Shown: piece by piece, positions 27,976-41,800 of the stretch
Layout: every line of letters begins with the position of its first letter
Position numbering within the stretch: the first letter of the stretch is position 1
DNA from: Rallus limicola
Taxonomy: Eukaryota > Chordata > Aves > Gruiformes > Rallidae
Reading direction: 5' to 3'
Length of the DNA: 64,000 nt
Assembly: GCA_022605955.1 (NCBI GenBank)
Contig: JAKCOZ010000021.1
Coordinates: forward strand, 16,170,161 to 16,234,160
Notes under the pieces: generated by a model
The model's input: the letters and a program-made list of their open reading frames with translations, nothing else
Told to the model about the DNA's origin: nothing
Database searches by the model: none
Made by a program: the position numbers and the translations under genes

Positions 27976-30900
27976 ATTCCACATACTTATGAAATCAGTG
28001 CATTTAGCAAGTAATACCATGGAGATAACAGCTTGATTAACAGCTCATTGGTCTTTGTTAAGTGAGGGGAACAGGGAGTTGGCCTGTGCTAATCATTCCA
28101 CAAACAGAACAGAATTAAGTTGCATCACATATATAATAGACACACATTCTAAGAATTAAAATATTAAGCCACATTTACTGGAAAAATCCACAGTATATAA
28201 CACAAATAACTCTTATCAAGCTCGTTGAGGAGGAAGTGCTCATCTGCTTAAGAGCCACGTTAAGTTGCATAGGTGCCTATCTGCAAAAATATCATTTCAA
28301 AAGGAATCAATTGATTAAGCAATAAAGTGTCACCTTAAAAGCTGGATTAAGTGCCATATGCTTTCTATCCCAGCCCTCGGGCTTCCCAAAGAGCTGTTCT
28401 GCTTCGGAGCCCCCCCGCCTCCCGGGGAGGGGGGACACACTCCCACCCCTTCCCATCTCAGCTCAGCAGCCAGCTCGGGCGATTGCACCGCCTTGGGTGA
28501 AGCTACGTTTCCAATGACGCCGATGGGTGTTTCCCCTCTGCTCCCTCCCAAGCCCCCCTGGCTCCTCAGTGTGGTTTGAACCCTACGCTGAGCTCCCTTC
28601 ACCCTCCCGCCTCCTGTGTTGGGAGGAGGACGGTGACACAGCAGCACCGTGCGGCTCTGCCCGAGGTCTGGTGCTTCAGTTAATGGAGCATCCATCATCT
28701 GAGGAGCTCTCCTCCTGCACTGCAGCCAATCCATCAATCGACTACTGGGAAAGGGGACTGAAAAACAAAAAGAAAACAAAACATACAATAGCTTGTGCAA
28801 AACCCAGAATCGCTTAAAGGGCGCCTCAATCTGTTGTGGGGTCTTCCTTGGGGTGTGTCAGTGGGTGAGTGAAGCTGTGGCTTGGTTAAGCAGACGAACT
28901 GGGTGAGGTGCATCTTCCTCTTCAACAGCAGGTCTCGCAGAACACACAGGGGCCGGGAGTTCTGTACATGTAAACAGTACACTTTCACTGAGTCCAAAAT
29001 TAGGAGCAAAAATACAAAGGTTCACATTGGTCTTAGGTAGATACAGGCGAAGAACTGAGCTGTACAGCTCCGAAACAACCAAACCAAAGGTTCTAAAGCA
29101 CCACTAAAATATATAAAAATCAGACCATGGACGGATTGTAGTTGGTTTTCTGGTGAAACACTATGCTACCTTGTAAAAAGTTTTACAAAAAATTACAAAT
29201 CAAAAGTATATTAACCCTCTGAGTTCAAAGCAGCATTATTATTATGTTTTTTTTTTCCATGAACTGGTACTAAACCCGACGGGCACTGGTGGGAGGGACA
29301 CGGCCCCTCGGGTCGGGGAGGTACAAGTTACATCTGCTCACAATCCCGGGGACGCTCTCCCATGGAGAAACACCGTCATGGGAACTGCACACCCAGGGCA
29401 GGATGGTTGTGGTTAAAATCAAATAAAACTTAAAAGAACGAAGAAAACCAATCAAAACTCTATCTTCTCGACCAGTGATGAGCTTCTCTCCAACAAAACC
29501 CAAGAACATCCAGACCGTTTGCTAACCCAGCATTCTCCTTCCACCTCTCCCAGCATCTGGAGAGCTGGTGTATTCTGCTCCTGCTCGTTCCTTCTCGGTG
29601 AGAACCCGGACTAGCGATTCCTGACCCCGTCCTGCCTAGTGAGAGCGCAGGAATGTGGCTGTGAAACAGTCCTGGAGCACAGAAGAGCCGCAGCTGAGCA
29701 CGGATCAGCTGAAGAGCACTGAGATGTCTGTGGAGCTGCCTCCAAAGGAGCCATCGAGCTGCGGCTCACCAAAAAAATGGAAAGAAGAAAAGAAAAGAAA
29801 GAAAGAAAAGGATCCCTGACAGGAACTCGTAGTCAATCCCGTTTGTTTCATAACTCATCACAGATGCGGCTGACACCGGGGCTTTGGGAATCTGAGTCTG
29901 TACCATTCAGCTGCAAGTTATGAACATCAGTTGTTAGGACAGGGTGGACTGTTGGACACCTTCCTATGCAACCATGAGCCTCATCTGTCTTCTACAGCAG
30001 GTTAACAAAGTGTAAGAGCTACTCAAACTTCAATACATGCTAAGACAAGTTCAAAGGTGATCTGGTAACGACAGCTAAAACTTGTAGAAATCAAACCTTA
30101 AACGAGCTGTAGCTGATGGTGATCTGTCCATGAGCCCCTGGGGAACCTCTGGGTGGCAAACTTATGGCTGAACGTTCTCGGTGGCCTCGGGCGGGGAGGG
30201 ATGTTGCAGAGAGAGAGAATTCCGGGACAGCGATTGTCTCTGCCTCTCCTTCCTGCACGTTAAGACTCTCACAAATGGCTGTGGTTACGTATTTTTCTGT
30301 CAAAGGTTTGTTACTTCATGGTATTCACACAAAAATAAATATTTACATAAATTCCAAGTAGGGGAGGATGCAGTGGACAAACCGAGCAGGCTTGTGAAGT
30401 GCTGGGGAAAGCGTGAGGCTGAACCCTGGCTTGGGTGGGAGGGGATGTGGGGATGTGGGTGGGTTGGTGTCCTGGGCTGGTCCCAACCCCACTCTCCTGC
30501 CTGCTGAGGACAGGGAGGGGGATGCTAGCCCAGGCACGCTTCGGAATGGCCACGAGGTACCCAGTCCCAGCATCAGCTCAGGTCTAAGGAGCCATCACCT
30601 CACCTCAGCACAGACACCCCAACTGCACCCGGAGGCCAGGAGTTGGGTCCCTTTTCTCCATGGGAAGGATAAGGTTTGGGGAAAACAGTCAACGGGTCAA
30701 TCCCTTCTGGTGCCGGGCCAGGCACGGCTGTCCTCAGGGGCTGGGGGCTTTTCCTGTACTGACACTAAGAGTAGGGTAAAGGTTTTGCTTCTCTTCCAGT
30801 GTGTGGGCAATATAATGGGGTATAAAGGCTACTGAGTAAACTGCGTGGGTCTGCTCCCGGCTGCTGCCAAGCTTGAGCCCCCCACCAGCAACGCCAGCCC

Positions 30901-31787
30901 CCCCACGGAGCAGCAGCCCCTGTCTGTGGGCTGAGTGGCTAAAGAAGAAGGGAAAAGCTGGCTCCAGAAAGCATCTACCTCTAAAAGACACGCAGAGGGG
31001 TTTATGCTTATTGGATTTCTATCTTGCGGTGAGGACTCAGCCTCCTGCCTGGGCGGGGGGCGCGAGGGGGAGCTGGGGTCCCCGGCAGCCGGTCTCTGCG
31101 GCTCTGCGTGGCTCCGGAGCACGTTGCATTGCTTGGCTCGGCTCAGCACCTCCCTGCCTGAGCGAAGTCCCTGGGTTTAGCAGCACTGGTAGTAGGTATT
31201 GCACTGAGCAAAACGAAGTGCATTATTGGGGGTGGGGGGGGTGGTAACAGGGCAGAATGGTCATCGGACTACAGGGGGGGAATTTTCCACACTTTGGGAA
31301 TTGTGGGCTTGTTCCAGGACTGTGAGCAGGGAGGGGGAAGGATCCTAGGCCTCGGAGAGGACTTTTGTCAGTTCTGCTGCTGAATGCTGCCCATCTCTGT
31401 GTCCTGCAGAGCAGCCAGTGTCTGGCTGTGCGCACTGAGCTCGCTCTTCGGGCAGAGACCCACCATCAGCCTTTATTACACCCACGCGGCTCCTGAACGG
31501 TTTATTCTCCTGGTGCTGAGCCCAGGGGCTGGTTTCACACGGGCTGGAGCAAACAGCCGGGCGCAGTGGGGCGGGGTGGGGTGGGGTGGGGGGCGAGCTG
31601 CCGCCCAGCAGCAGGACCCCCACGGATCCGCTGGACCCGCCGGCTGGGTTCCAGCCTCCTCGGCGCGATCCAGGCATCTGCCACACTCACCATCCCCCAG
31701 GACCAGCTGGGCCAGTCCTGGAAGAAGCCCACAATGGAGTGTGAGGTAGAGTACGGATGGTGACAGCAAGACAGTGTTTCTCAGGTA

Positions 31788-31806
31788 TTTCCTTCCTTCC
31801 TTCCTT
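31788..31806 (+). repeat. (TTCC)n microsatellite
   Basis: Four to five TTCC units, within the NOL4L 3' UTR. Confidence 0.85.
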
Positions 31807-32610
31807 ATCTGCAATGAATAAATGAGTGCCAGACGTCCTTCTAGCTGGAGGAGGTCTGCTGAGCTTGCCGAGTCTCTGCGGGAGATTTAAGCCCCCACTG
31901 CTGCTACGGGACCGCTCAGAACCAAGGTCTAAGCAGGATGCTCCCTTGCTCCATTGGTCAGCTGCCACCTACGCTTACTGGAGGCTGAGCAGCCTAGGGC
32001 TGGATGGCAAACTTGCTCCCTGTGGGACCAAGGGCTCCCCCAGAGAAACAGGCAGAGCTGCCTGGAAATTAGTAGTGTAGTGATATGGAATGTGTTATTT
32101 CACAGGAATAAATTCCTTCTGATCAGACAGACAAAAAACTGGCAATCTGTACAAACTCAAAAGAATCCATTTTCAGAAAAATAAATTACTAAGGGGAGAG
32201 GAGGGTCCATTTCTCAATAAATATGTGATTCAGCTCACCTAAGACTTGGAAATTATCTGGGGACGGGAATCTAACATTTGGGTCCACAAAGGTTATTCTA
32301 AATACATCTGCAGTCCCAAACCTCCCCAGGCTCCCTTCTGCCCTTCAAAGTCCCACATCCTTCCGAGCCGCAGGTTTGGCTTCTGGTCGGCTGGGTGTTG
32401 GTACGGTTCAAAAACGTGTCCTTGTGCCTGAAGTCCCAGGTGCTTGGAGTGTAAAAGAAAACAGGTCTTTTGGATTCCACCTTCTAAAACTACATGTAAC
32501 CACCGCTTCACGGGAGGACGCTGGTGGTCCTGAGCAGGACACCGCTGGGAGCCTCTTTCTAGCAGGTACAAATTGTCTTCTCGCCAGAGGAGCGATGCAG
32601 ACACAGGGAG

Positions 32611-32810
32611 TCAGTTCTGCTGTAAAATGAGGTTTTCCAGTTCGTCTGCAGAGCGAAGCAGAAACGCCGCCGACTCTCGGTAGCCAGCGATCAGCTGCCG
32701 CACTGCGCTGATCTCCGTGGGGCTGAGCTGGGCAGCCTGCATTCCCCTGCTGGTGCTGTTGGAGGGGGCCGTGCTGGAGGACCCACCTTTCATGCTGAGA
32801 TCGGTCGGAC
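32611..32810 (-). CDS. NOL4L: NOL4L terminal coding exon
   Basis: Starts PTDLSMKGG after completing a Gly codon (G|GT), runs through a Ser/Thr-rich linker, then [20 protein letters not shown] and ends [12 protein letters not shown]. The C-terminal block is nearly invariant between NOL4 and NOL4L and is probably a helical interaction segment. Acceptor TTGGCAG lies just 5' of 32810. Confidence 0.97.
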
Positions 32811-35800
32811 CTGCCAAGGGAAAGCAAGAGGGAAGCTCAGGCAGAGCGGCCTTGTCCGTGTCCGTCCTGCCGTGATGAGATCCCAAGCAGGAGCTGCTGC
32901 TCCTGGACCTCTGCATCAGCAGGAAGGATCCCACAAAGCACATTGTGTGAGCAGCCCCGGTCCCTGCAGCACAGGGACAGTCCCTGGAGCACAGGCCAAT
33001 CCCCCCCTGCAGAGCAGGAAAGAGACTTCAGCCAACATGACAAAAATCCCACCCTGCAGCCTGTCCCCTCTGCTCTGCGATGGGAAGGGCCCACGGCCGC
33101 GCTCTGCCAGGAGCTAAACCTGCACCTGAGGAAACCTGCCCCACCAAAATCATCCTCCAGGTTCTGGGGTTCCCTCTGCACATGGTGAGTAACATCCTGC
33201 ACGGGGCATTTCCCTGGTTTAGTGCTGGGGAGCTACGTGGCATCGGTGCCCAGCTCACACAGGGCCAGGGTGTGCTGCACGGCAAGGAGGGGACCTGCCC
33301 TGCCCAGGGCCTCACACGCCATCCCATCCAGCAGTGTGGTTACCCAGCCTTAGGTGTAACATTTTGGGGGGGCTAAATGATCTCACTAGGCTGAACATAT
33401 CTGGCTTAGTCTGTAACTGAAATGAAGTCCTGCAAAATGTGTGCTCTGCCTGCTGGGTGGGGATGTTTTCCTCCTAAGCCCATCTCTGCTCCAGCTCTAT
33501 CGCACCCGATCGGCTTCTGACCACATGTCTGCCTGTCCTCTGTGGAACAGGACAGACAGCCTCCCCAGCTCCCACATCACTATGGATCTCACACCTCCAA
33601 AAAGTCACAGAACTACTGAGTTCTCCAAGACCTGGGGAGCAGTCAGGCACTGCTCCAGCTCTCTGGATACCTGTGCACAGCCCCAGGCGCGTGTGCACAG
33701 CCCAGTTTGGGTGGCTGTGTGTGCAGAAACCTGGTGCACAGCTTGAGGAGTGACAGGGACAGGCAAAGGTGGGGGAAGGACTGGATTTAGCCTTGTGTTG
33801 GCCTAAGCAAGAGAAGCGAGAACCACATGTCAACTAGGAATGGAGAGAAGAGCAAAGATGTGTACTAGAGATGTGACACTGGCTGGGGAGAGGAGGGAGG
33901 TGAGGCTGCAGCCTCGGGGTAAGGAGAAGGAGAAGACACTGAACCAATGCCCTGGCTGTGGGCTGGAGCATTGCAGGTGATACTGGAGATGCTTCAGGAG
34001 GGCTGAGCTCCTCCTGGGTGGCCTGACATGGCCGTGGGACACCAAGGACACGGAGCAGGGACCAAGTGCTGCAGTGATTTGCAAACCAGGGCAGGATAGT
34101 TCAGCAGCCCCCGGAGACCAGGTGGGTCCCGCTGGTGACATGGGGAGCGCGCTGCCCTGGGGCAGGAAGGGAAGGTGCGGGGCAGGCAATGCTGGGGCAG
34201 CAAAGGCTGTGGGAGGAGTGGCACCAGCAGAAGACTTGCAGGCAAAGGGGAGGAGGAGTCTCTCATGCGAAAGCAATCTCACTGGACAGAAAAGGCAGCA
34301 GTAAAGGGAACTGGTTTCCTGGCTCACCAAGGGGGAAGGAGCTAGGAGTGGAGGGGGGTGTTTGAGCAAGAATCGCTGTAGGTGGGGGATGGAGGGAGAA
34401 GCCACTTCTGGGCAGCAAACCCGAGGGAGGAGAAGGCACAGGTCCTTGCCGTGCTCCTTGCCAGCGCTATGGCAGCACGCCCTTACCTCTAAAGGAGTGA
34501 CAAAGAGCTTGGGCAAAGCAGGGGAGGAACAATGGCAAAGCAGAGGCTTAAAAATCCATCTGAAAGAAGCAAGTCCCTGCTGTGTGTGCTACACTCAGGG
34601 TCTGTCTGCTCCTCCCCAGGGCCTGCGCTCACTGGGGCTGCTCTGGGATGGTTCTGCCAGCTCGCTGTCTGTCAAGGAGCCAGAACTTGTGTCTGGGCTG
34701 GGTGAGAGCAGGGTGCCGGGCAGCACTGGGGGCTAGGGGTGCCTGTGCTGCTCTGGGGAGGAACCATGGCTGCCTCCACCATGGCTGCAAGGATTAGGTC
34801 TCAGCAGCTGGAGGCCGGGGCGGGATCTTTATTCAGGGTTAAGAGGCATTAGGAAGGGATGATAAGAGTTAATCCCAGACAGGCATCTCTCAGGGCTCCG
34901 GAAATCACATCCTTCCAAATCCTCACTCCTGTTGGGGTGGGCAGGGGCAGGGCAGGAGCCCAGAGCGCACAGGGGCAAACAAAGCCAGCCGGGAGGTTGC
35001 ATAGGACCAGCATGGGCTCCAGTCCCTCCTGCACTGCTGCCCCCATCCTGCACATCTTCCACCCAGGGTCAGGGTGTCAGCAGGTACCACAGGGCCACCC
35101 CACGAGCCCTGCTCAGCCCCAGGCTACTCCACTCTGCTACTACTTGCCCCCAACTCAGCCTCAAGCCTTCTGCCATCACACCCTGCAGCCACACTCCCGT
35201 TCTCCCAGCAGCTTTTCCCACATGATCCCCAGCATCCACTTGACATCAGGAGCTGGCTGTGTCCCAGCACTGCTGCAGAGCCCCCAAACTTCCCCATCCC
35301 CGTCCCCATCCCTGAGAGCAGCCAATGCCCGTCAGGAAAGGGAAGGCTCATACCAGCAACGCGATCAGGGCAGCGATAGGCACCTGCTCCTGTTAATAAT
35401 TAATACCTGGTACAGATTCTCTTTTTTCTTTTAAGTGACACTCCTTCCCTCTGCCCGTGCCACCCAGACCGTCCTTCCAAGTTCAGTTTGGCAATTAACT
35501 GCCTGCTGGTGAGGCAAATTGAGCAGCCAGCTAGAAGCCTCCACCGGCTGCAGGAGAAGACAGGCTTTCAGAGCAGCTCTGCTGCTGTAACCAGGCTCGG
35601 TGTGAGCCGCGGCCTCACTGCCAGGGATGCCAGGGACCCTGTGTTATGCTGCTGGGGCACAGGGTGGACGTGATGGCTGTGACCCCGTGTCCCCGCGGGT
35701 GCCAGTGCAGTGTGTGGCCGCTTACCGTTACTGTGGTTGCCTGTCTGGAGGGAGGCGGGTGGCTGCAGGCTGCCCCCCAGGGACCCGTAGCCACGGTAGC

Positions 35801-38800
35801 TGTAGTTCAGGCTTCCATTGATGTAGACTGGGTCTTGGGAGTAAGATGAAGCTGGCAGTGAATAGGAGGAGTGGGTGATGGCTGTGGAGTCTCTGGAATG
35901 CTGCTTGTCGAGAGCGATCGGCTCGTCCTGCGTGGGGGAAACACAGACTTTCTCCAGCAAGGAGCCCAGCCATCCTTGGCAGCCAGCGGGAGGGACAGCA
36001 TGGGGATGCCTGGTCTGCAGCTGCAGCGTGCCCCACCACAAACCAGGGTCCCCACGCCCGATGGCCTGAATCTCAGGACACACCACGGTGCCCTGTTCTG
36101 CAGCCCTCTGACTTTTATAAAACCTTATTAAAATGCTTTGCCAAATTGCTCAGAAACCCCTCGTATTTTCCCCATACCCTCCTCCAGCCTCCAGCACCCT
36201 ACCTGGGAGGTCTGGTAGATCTCCAGCCGCATCCTCTTGGCTGCTTTCCGCGTTTCGCTCTCGCAGGCAGCAGCCAGGATGTTCTCTGCCATGGCCGAGG
36301 TCAGGTGTGGCGGCGTGGGCCTGGTCTGTGGAGACACAAGCGGAGAAGGTGCTCAGGGATCTGCCACGCCAGGAGCAGCGGGGAGGGGCTGGGCAGCGGT
36401 GCAGCCACTCACCATCTCCATCCCGTTCTTCTTCATGCGGCGACAGGACTTGAGGTAGGTGCGGATGCGTTTGCGCGCCCGCTCCTGGAACTCGGGGAAC
36501 TGCCGGCTGCAGGACTCGATGATGGCCTGGATCTTCTCCTTGGGCTGCTTGGAGATGGGAACCATCCGGTCCAGGTTCTCGTCCACAAAAAGGCGCACAA
36601 ACATCTGCAAAGGAGAAGGCAAACGGTGGGAACACTGATACAGGAGGCAGGCGGGCTCATCCTTCCTCCAGAGCCCTCCTTACGTTGAAAGCCTTTAGCC
36701 TCTCTGGGTCCATCCCCTCAGAGTCATTTATCTTATCGTTGTCTTCATGGTCATCATGGTCATCATCATCTTCATCAGCCGTGGGGGCCCTGCCGACAGT
36801 CAAGTCCTCAGGGCAGCCGCTGACCTCTGTCTTGATGGAGTCGTAGCTGCCGGAACTATATGGAGGGGACTGAGAGGAGATGGGGGTTACCACGAGCAGC
36901 CCTGGCCTGCCTGCTCCTGCCCACACTCACAAGGAAAAAGCCCCTTCTCCTTGTCTCACTGCTTTCGTCCCCTCTCCTGCTGTCCCCTGGGGAGACAAAG
37001 CCATGGATGAGCTCCCCTGAACACCAGCTCCTGTCTGCCTGGGACAGGAAGGGACATGGTGAGGGACTCCATAACAGCCTGAAGTGCAGGCAACACGGCT
37101 CGGGCTGGGGGGGCAGTGGCTCTGCCTGACCCTGCGGGAAGCGCTGCCCAGACCCACTGTGAACAGGCTCCTTGCACAGCATGAGCAGCACAGCTCATCA
37201 GGGCTGAGGTGAACCCACAGCAGAGCGCCAGGTCTGGGGCAGGGGGGTGTTTGGGATGCCCCCAGCTCTCCGGAACCTTCCCTCGCTCCCTCTGCCAACT
37301 GCCTGCTCAGTGCTCAGGCTGAGTTCTACTGAGCAGCAGCAGCCCCGAGTCTGGAGTGCGGCCAGACACAGCTGCTCTGCTGCAGTGGTGGCAGGCGAGC
37401 GTGGTGCTCGTCCATCCTTCCCTCCCTACAAGGGAAAGGCTCCTGGTCCTGCCCCCCGCCGCGCTTTCCTGGCACAAGGGCAGGAGCCATGTCCCTGCCT
37501 GGCCTTGGGCACTTCATGTGCAGTTGCTCCCAGTGCGCCGTGCCCCGCACCAGCTGGGCGAGATGGGGCAGCCGTGCATCCCCAATCTCCCCCAGCCCCG
37601 TCAGCCTGCAGCCAGGACCATACCTCTGCTGTGGTCTTCACTGCGTACTTGACCCTGCTGCGCAGCCCGTCGGCACTGCAGCTGTCCGACTGGTAGGAAG
37701 GGGTGCCGTGGGCAGGGGCGAGCTTGTCACAGAGGTTGATGGGCTGGTCGTCAGAGGAGGCAGTGAAGTCCATGGGGGCTGCGGTGCCATTCCCGTTCAT
37801 TTCGGGGAAGGAGCTGTCGCCCTGCGTGCTGCTGGAGGTGGAGGGGTTCAGGGTGGAGGAGCCATTCCCGCTGCAGCTCTCTGACGAGGAGTCATCTGCA
37901 AGGAAGAACATGGTCATTCCCATGGTGCCCTGGGACCACATCCCCGAGGTGGGTGAGCAGTCCTGCCCCTATGGCATCAGCCTCCTCTGAGCCTGCCTGT
38001 GGGACCCCTGGCAGGAGCAGCACGGATGTGGCACTGTGCCGAAACCCCTGCCCAGCCAGGGCTGCTCACTTGGCCGGTGAGTTGGCCATGGGCTGGGCTG
38101 GCACAGCTGCCTTTGAGTGCTGGGACACAGCAGCTGGACACACTGGGACACTGGTGCCTGCAGCTGCAGGGCCATCACAGAGCTCATCTCCCTCGACCCT
38201 CAAAGCACACCGGATGCTGGCATGTCGCCAGCCTGGGCCACCTGTCCCTCCGGCAGGTGACGGTCCCTGTGCCTCCGCCCGGGGCCGCAGCACCTGGGCC
38301 TGAATAAGAACTTTGGAATTTGGTCCTTTTCGGTTTCTGTTTGCATTGCAGGGAGGAGAAAGGGGCATTACCTCTCCCCGCTGTGTCCCCGTGCCGCCCA
38401 GTGTAGTCCTCCCAGTAAGGTGGGAGGTGATGAACTCCAGTGCTGGTGGCTCAGGGACATGCTGCCCTGCAGAGTGCTGGGACATGGGGATGGCACACAA
38501 AGACAGGCTCTCTTGGGCGGGAAAACCCTGAGTTCCTGCCGCCTGGAAGCAGCATTAGGAGCTCTGTTAGGAGCTCTGCTCATGGTGGGCACACCGCGCT
38601 GCAAGGCCCCTCCACACACCGCTGCCAGGAGACAGGCAGAGGCTGCACCGAGCTCCCTCCTGTCCCACTCAAAGCCCAAGAGACCTCCCACACCCTACAT
38701 GGACACTGCAGCTTCCCTGTTTCCACATGCCCCAGAGCCATCCTCACAGCAGCTCCATGGCCACCCCTCTCCCCCACCGCCCGAACAGGCAGAGCCCACA

Positions 38801-41800
38801 GCCCAGGGCCCGGTAACGGTTGTGCCACACACACCCAGCACACCGCTCGCTCTGGGCTGCATTCACACCCCCGGGTCCTGGCACCGTCCCTCTGCCCATG
38901 CATGGCCCCCACCACGCCGGCCTCTTGCCCAGAGCCCGGCCCCGCCTGCACCCAGCCAAGAGCCCAGCCCCAGGGCCAGGCACGACATTTTCAAACCGCT
39001 CAGCCCGTTTCCCCTTCCCTCCCCCTCGCTGCAGTAAATCCTTTATTTCATTAGGTGCCTCCGCGAGAGGGAAAGGGCGAAGCACGTGGGGAGCCGCTTC
39101 CTGCACGAGCGGGCGCTGGGCGGCGAACAAAGAAGCTGCCGGCAGCGACAAGCAGATGGCGGCCCCCCAGCCCGGCCCGCGCCGCCGCGGGACAATGGGG
39201 TCAGGCTGCAGGGCGGCCCCGGCACCACGCTGCTGGCTCCCAGCACATGGGTGCCAGGTCCAAAGGTGTGCAGGTGCAGGGTGTCGGGATGGTGCCTGGC
39301 TGCTGCCACCCACCCTCCTCCTCCTCTTCCTTCTCCTCCTCCTCCTCCTCCTCCCCCCGCCAGCACTTTACCCACGGGAAACTTTAATGAGTGGCTCAGC
39401 AAGCGTTCCTGTGACCCTGCAGCAGCCCAGGACTTTGTATCCCTTAAAATAAACAGACTTGAGGACACTTGGGCATCCAAGCCGACCATGGGGGCCGGCT
39501 GGGGCTGCTGCCATGTGTCCCCAGTCGCCTCATCACAGGCATCGGCACTCGCTGCCCAGCCTTGTGCCTGCGCCATGGCTGCTCCTGGCCCTGCTAGCCC
39601 CTAAATTAAAAGGTCCCCACTCAAGCTCCCCGCTCAGTAGAGCTCCCTCCCCCTCCTTTCCCTTGCACTGATCTACTTATTTGTCTGAGCAATGACCAGA
39701 GCTGACCTAATCTCCAGGGTGGTGTTTATGTGCTGGGTGCTCCAGGACGGCAGCAGGCATCACCCTCCCTGGCATGGGGCTGGCTCCAGGCAGAAGCCCC
39801 TGCTCCCAGCCAGGGCTGAGCACTGGCTCTGCGTGCCAGGGAGCACAGAGCGAAGGGAGCTCAGCAGCCAGCTCTACCCTGGGGCACCCTCCAAGCCAGT
39901 CCCAAGGACCAGCTTCTGTGTCCTGGCTCTGTGATGCAGTAATGGGTTTCCAGTGGGCTGCTGCAGCCTAGACCAGGGCAGCAGGGCTTCTGCTCTGGCT
40001 CAGCTGTACACAGAAGGGGAGGATGCTGGGGGCACTGCCACTTCCTGCCCCTACACCCCTCCTGTCCCAGGGCACCAGGGTCTGGGGCTCTCATGCCCCT
40101 GTGAATTTTGCTGCCCAGTCCAGCTCTGCTCCCACCTCAGAGCATGCTCCTCAGGGCTTTCCAGCCCAGCCCAGCCCAGCTGCTGAGCCTCTGCCCCATG
40201 CACGCCTGCATCCAGACCCACCACCGGCACTCTGTGCCATCAGCATGGGCGCAGGAGTGGTGCCGGTTCGGCCATCACCCTCCGCAGTGGCGGGCAGGTG
40301 GCTGAAGGCACAGGGGCCTCTCTGCCTGCGGGATGGCGGCCGTCCCTCCCCCTGCTCTGCTCTCTGCCAGGAGAGACGGGGCTCCCAGAGGGAGGCTCCA
40401 GCCTCATCCAGCGATGCCTCTCGGTAGGATTAAGGAGAATTATTCCTGTGCGCGGAGGCACGAGCCGCACGCCAGGCCAGGCCCTGCCTCAGCCCGGGCA
40501 CAGCCACAGCAACAGCGCCCTGCCGCAGGGCCAATCAGCGCCTGGCCCGCAGGCCAATGGCTCTGGGGGCAGCAGGCAGCCCCCAGCATGGCTGCCCGCA
40601 CAGAGCAGGGCCAGGGGCAGCCCTGCCATGAAACCCCCACCAGGCAAAGGGGACCAAGAGAGGCATCACCTGGGAGAAGACCAGGGAGGTGCCCCGAGCA
40701 TCCCCCCCAACCTGCCCTCGGCATCTCTGCATTGCTCTGAGCATCCCCAATCTGCCTTCAGCACCCCCAGTCCTCTCTGGGCACCGACTCTGCCTTCATC
40801 TACCCCCTCCAGCCTCCCCATGGCCCCCAGATCTGTCCCTGGTCCCTGCAGCTCTGGTCCCACACCAGCTGGGCAGGATCCTGGGGGTGAGATTTGGACA
40901 GTCCAACTTCCCAGTGTCTTGGGTTTTCTTTTGTGTTGCACAGAACACACAAAGCAGCTGCAGATCAGGGTTCTGCTCAACTCTTTGCGTGCACAAACCT
41001 TGGGCTTGCTACAGCCAAAAAAAAACAACAATGAAGAGGAAGACATGCCTAGGAACTTGTCCAGTTGGAATTAGAAAATTAAATGGGAATCTAATGTAAG
41101 GGACCAGCACCCACTGCAAGAACAGTTTAGTTTAAACCACGGATGAATGTGAGTAAATCACAAGGGCTCTAAACTCACTAGCTACAGATAATTTTCTTAT
41201 TTCTACATTTTTTACAGGTTATGCTCTCCCAGAAGCACTGCACATTGATCTCAGTGTGGTGGGCTGAAAAACAGCCACAAATCCAGATTGTCAAGGTCCT
41301 TGGGTCTGAACGGGAACGGCCTCAGCCAGTTTCAAAACACAGATGGCCTTGGGAGGGAGCGCTGTGCTCTCCTGGATGGCACAGCTGGGGCAGTGCCGGT
41401 GTTGCTCCCCAGACAGTTTTGCTGGGGTATCTCCAGCCCACAGCCAGCCCTGAGCAGCGGCTGGGGCACCCCACAGTGAAGCAGGACCTGGGGGAAAGGG
41501 AGCAGGAGCCCTCCCCGCCCTGGGTGACATGAGCACGGGGTTTAGGCTCCTGCTCTGCCAATGGCAGCTGCGGCAGGATGCTGAGGAGCAGTGGGGGCCG
41601 TGTTGGCCGCACTCCCAGAGAATCACCGTTTTGGTAAAACCCAACAAACTCCTGAGCTTGGAGAGGTTTTCTGCAGACTCCCAGCGAGTGCCCAAAACAC
41701 ACGTAATGAGCAGGGCTCCAGCAGCAGCAGGCGAGCAAGGCCAGGCTGCGCAGCCATGAATATATTCATTATCAACCAGCACGAGCCTGGTGAGCTCCCT

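Larger units (their letters stand above)
27840..32610 (-). other. NOL4L: NOL4L 3' UTR
   Basis: About 4.75 kb of non-coding sequence after the NOL4L stop at 32611-32613. The distal 27.9-30.1 kb part is AT-rich and looks conserved in character. The proximal part is GC-richer. It contains A/T homopolymers (27905-27960), a GAAA-type stretch at 29777-29811 and a TTCC tetranucleotide repeat at 31788-31806. Alternative minus-strand AATAAA signals occur at 31472-31477 and 31501-31506. ORFs here have no coding features. Confidence 0.65.

Noticed and set aside
33830..34516. 228-codon minus-strand ORF in the last NOL4L intron
   Set aside because: Pro/Ser/Leu-rich with no conserved motif. It lies in an intron and contains no plausible splice structure with flanking exons.
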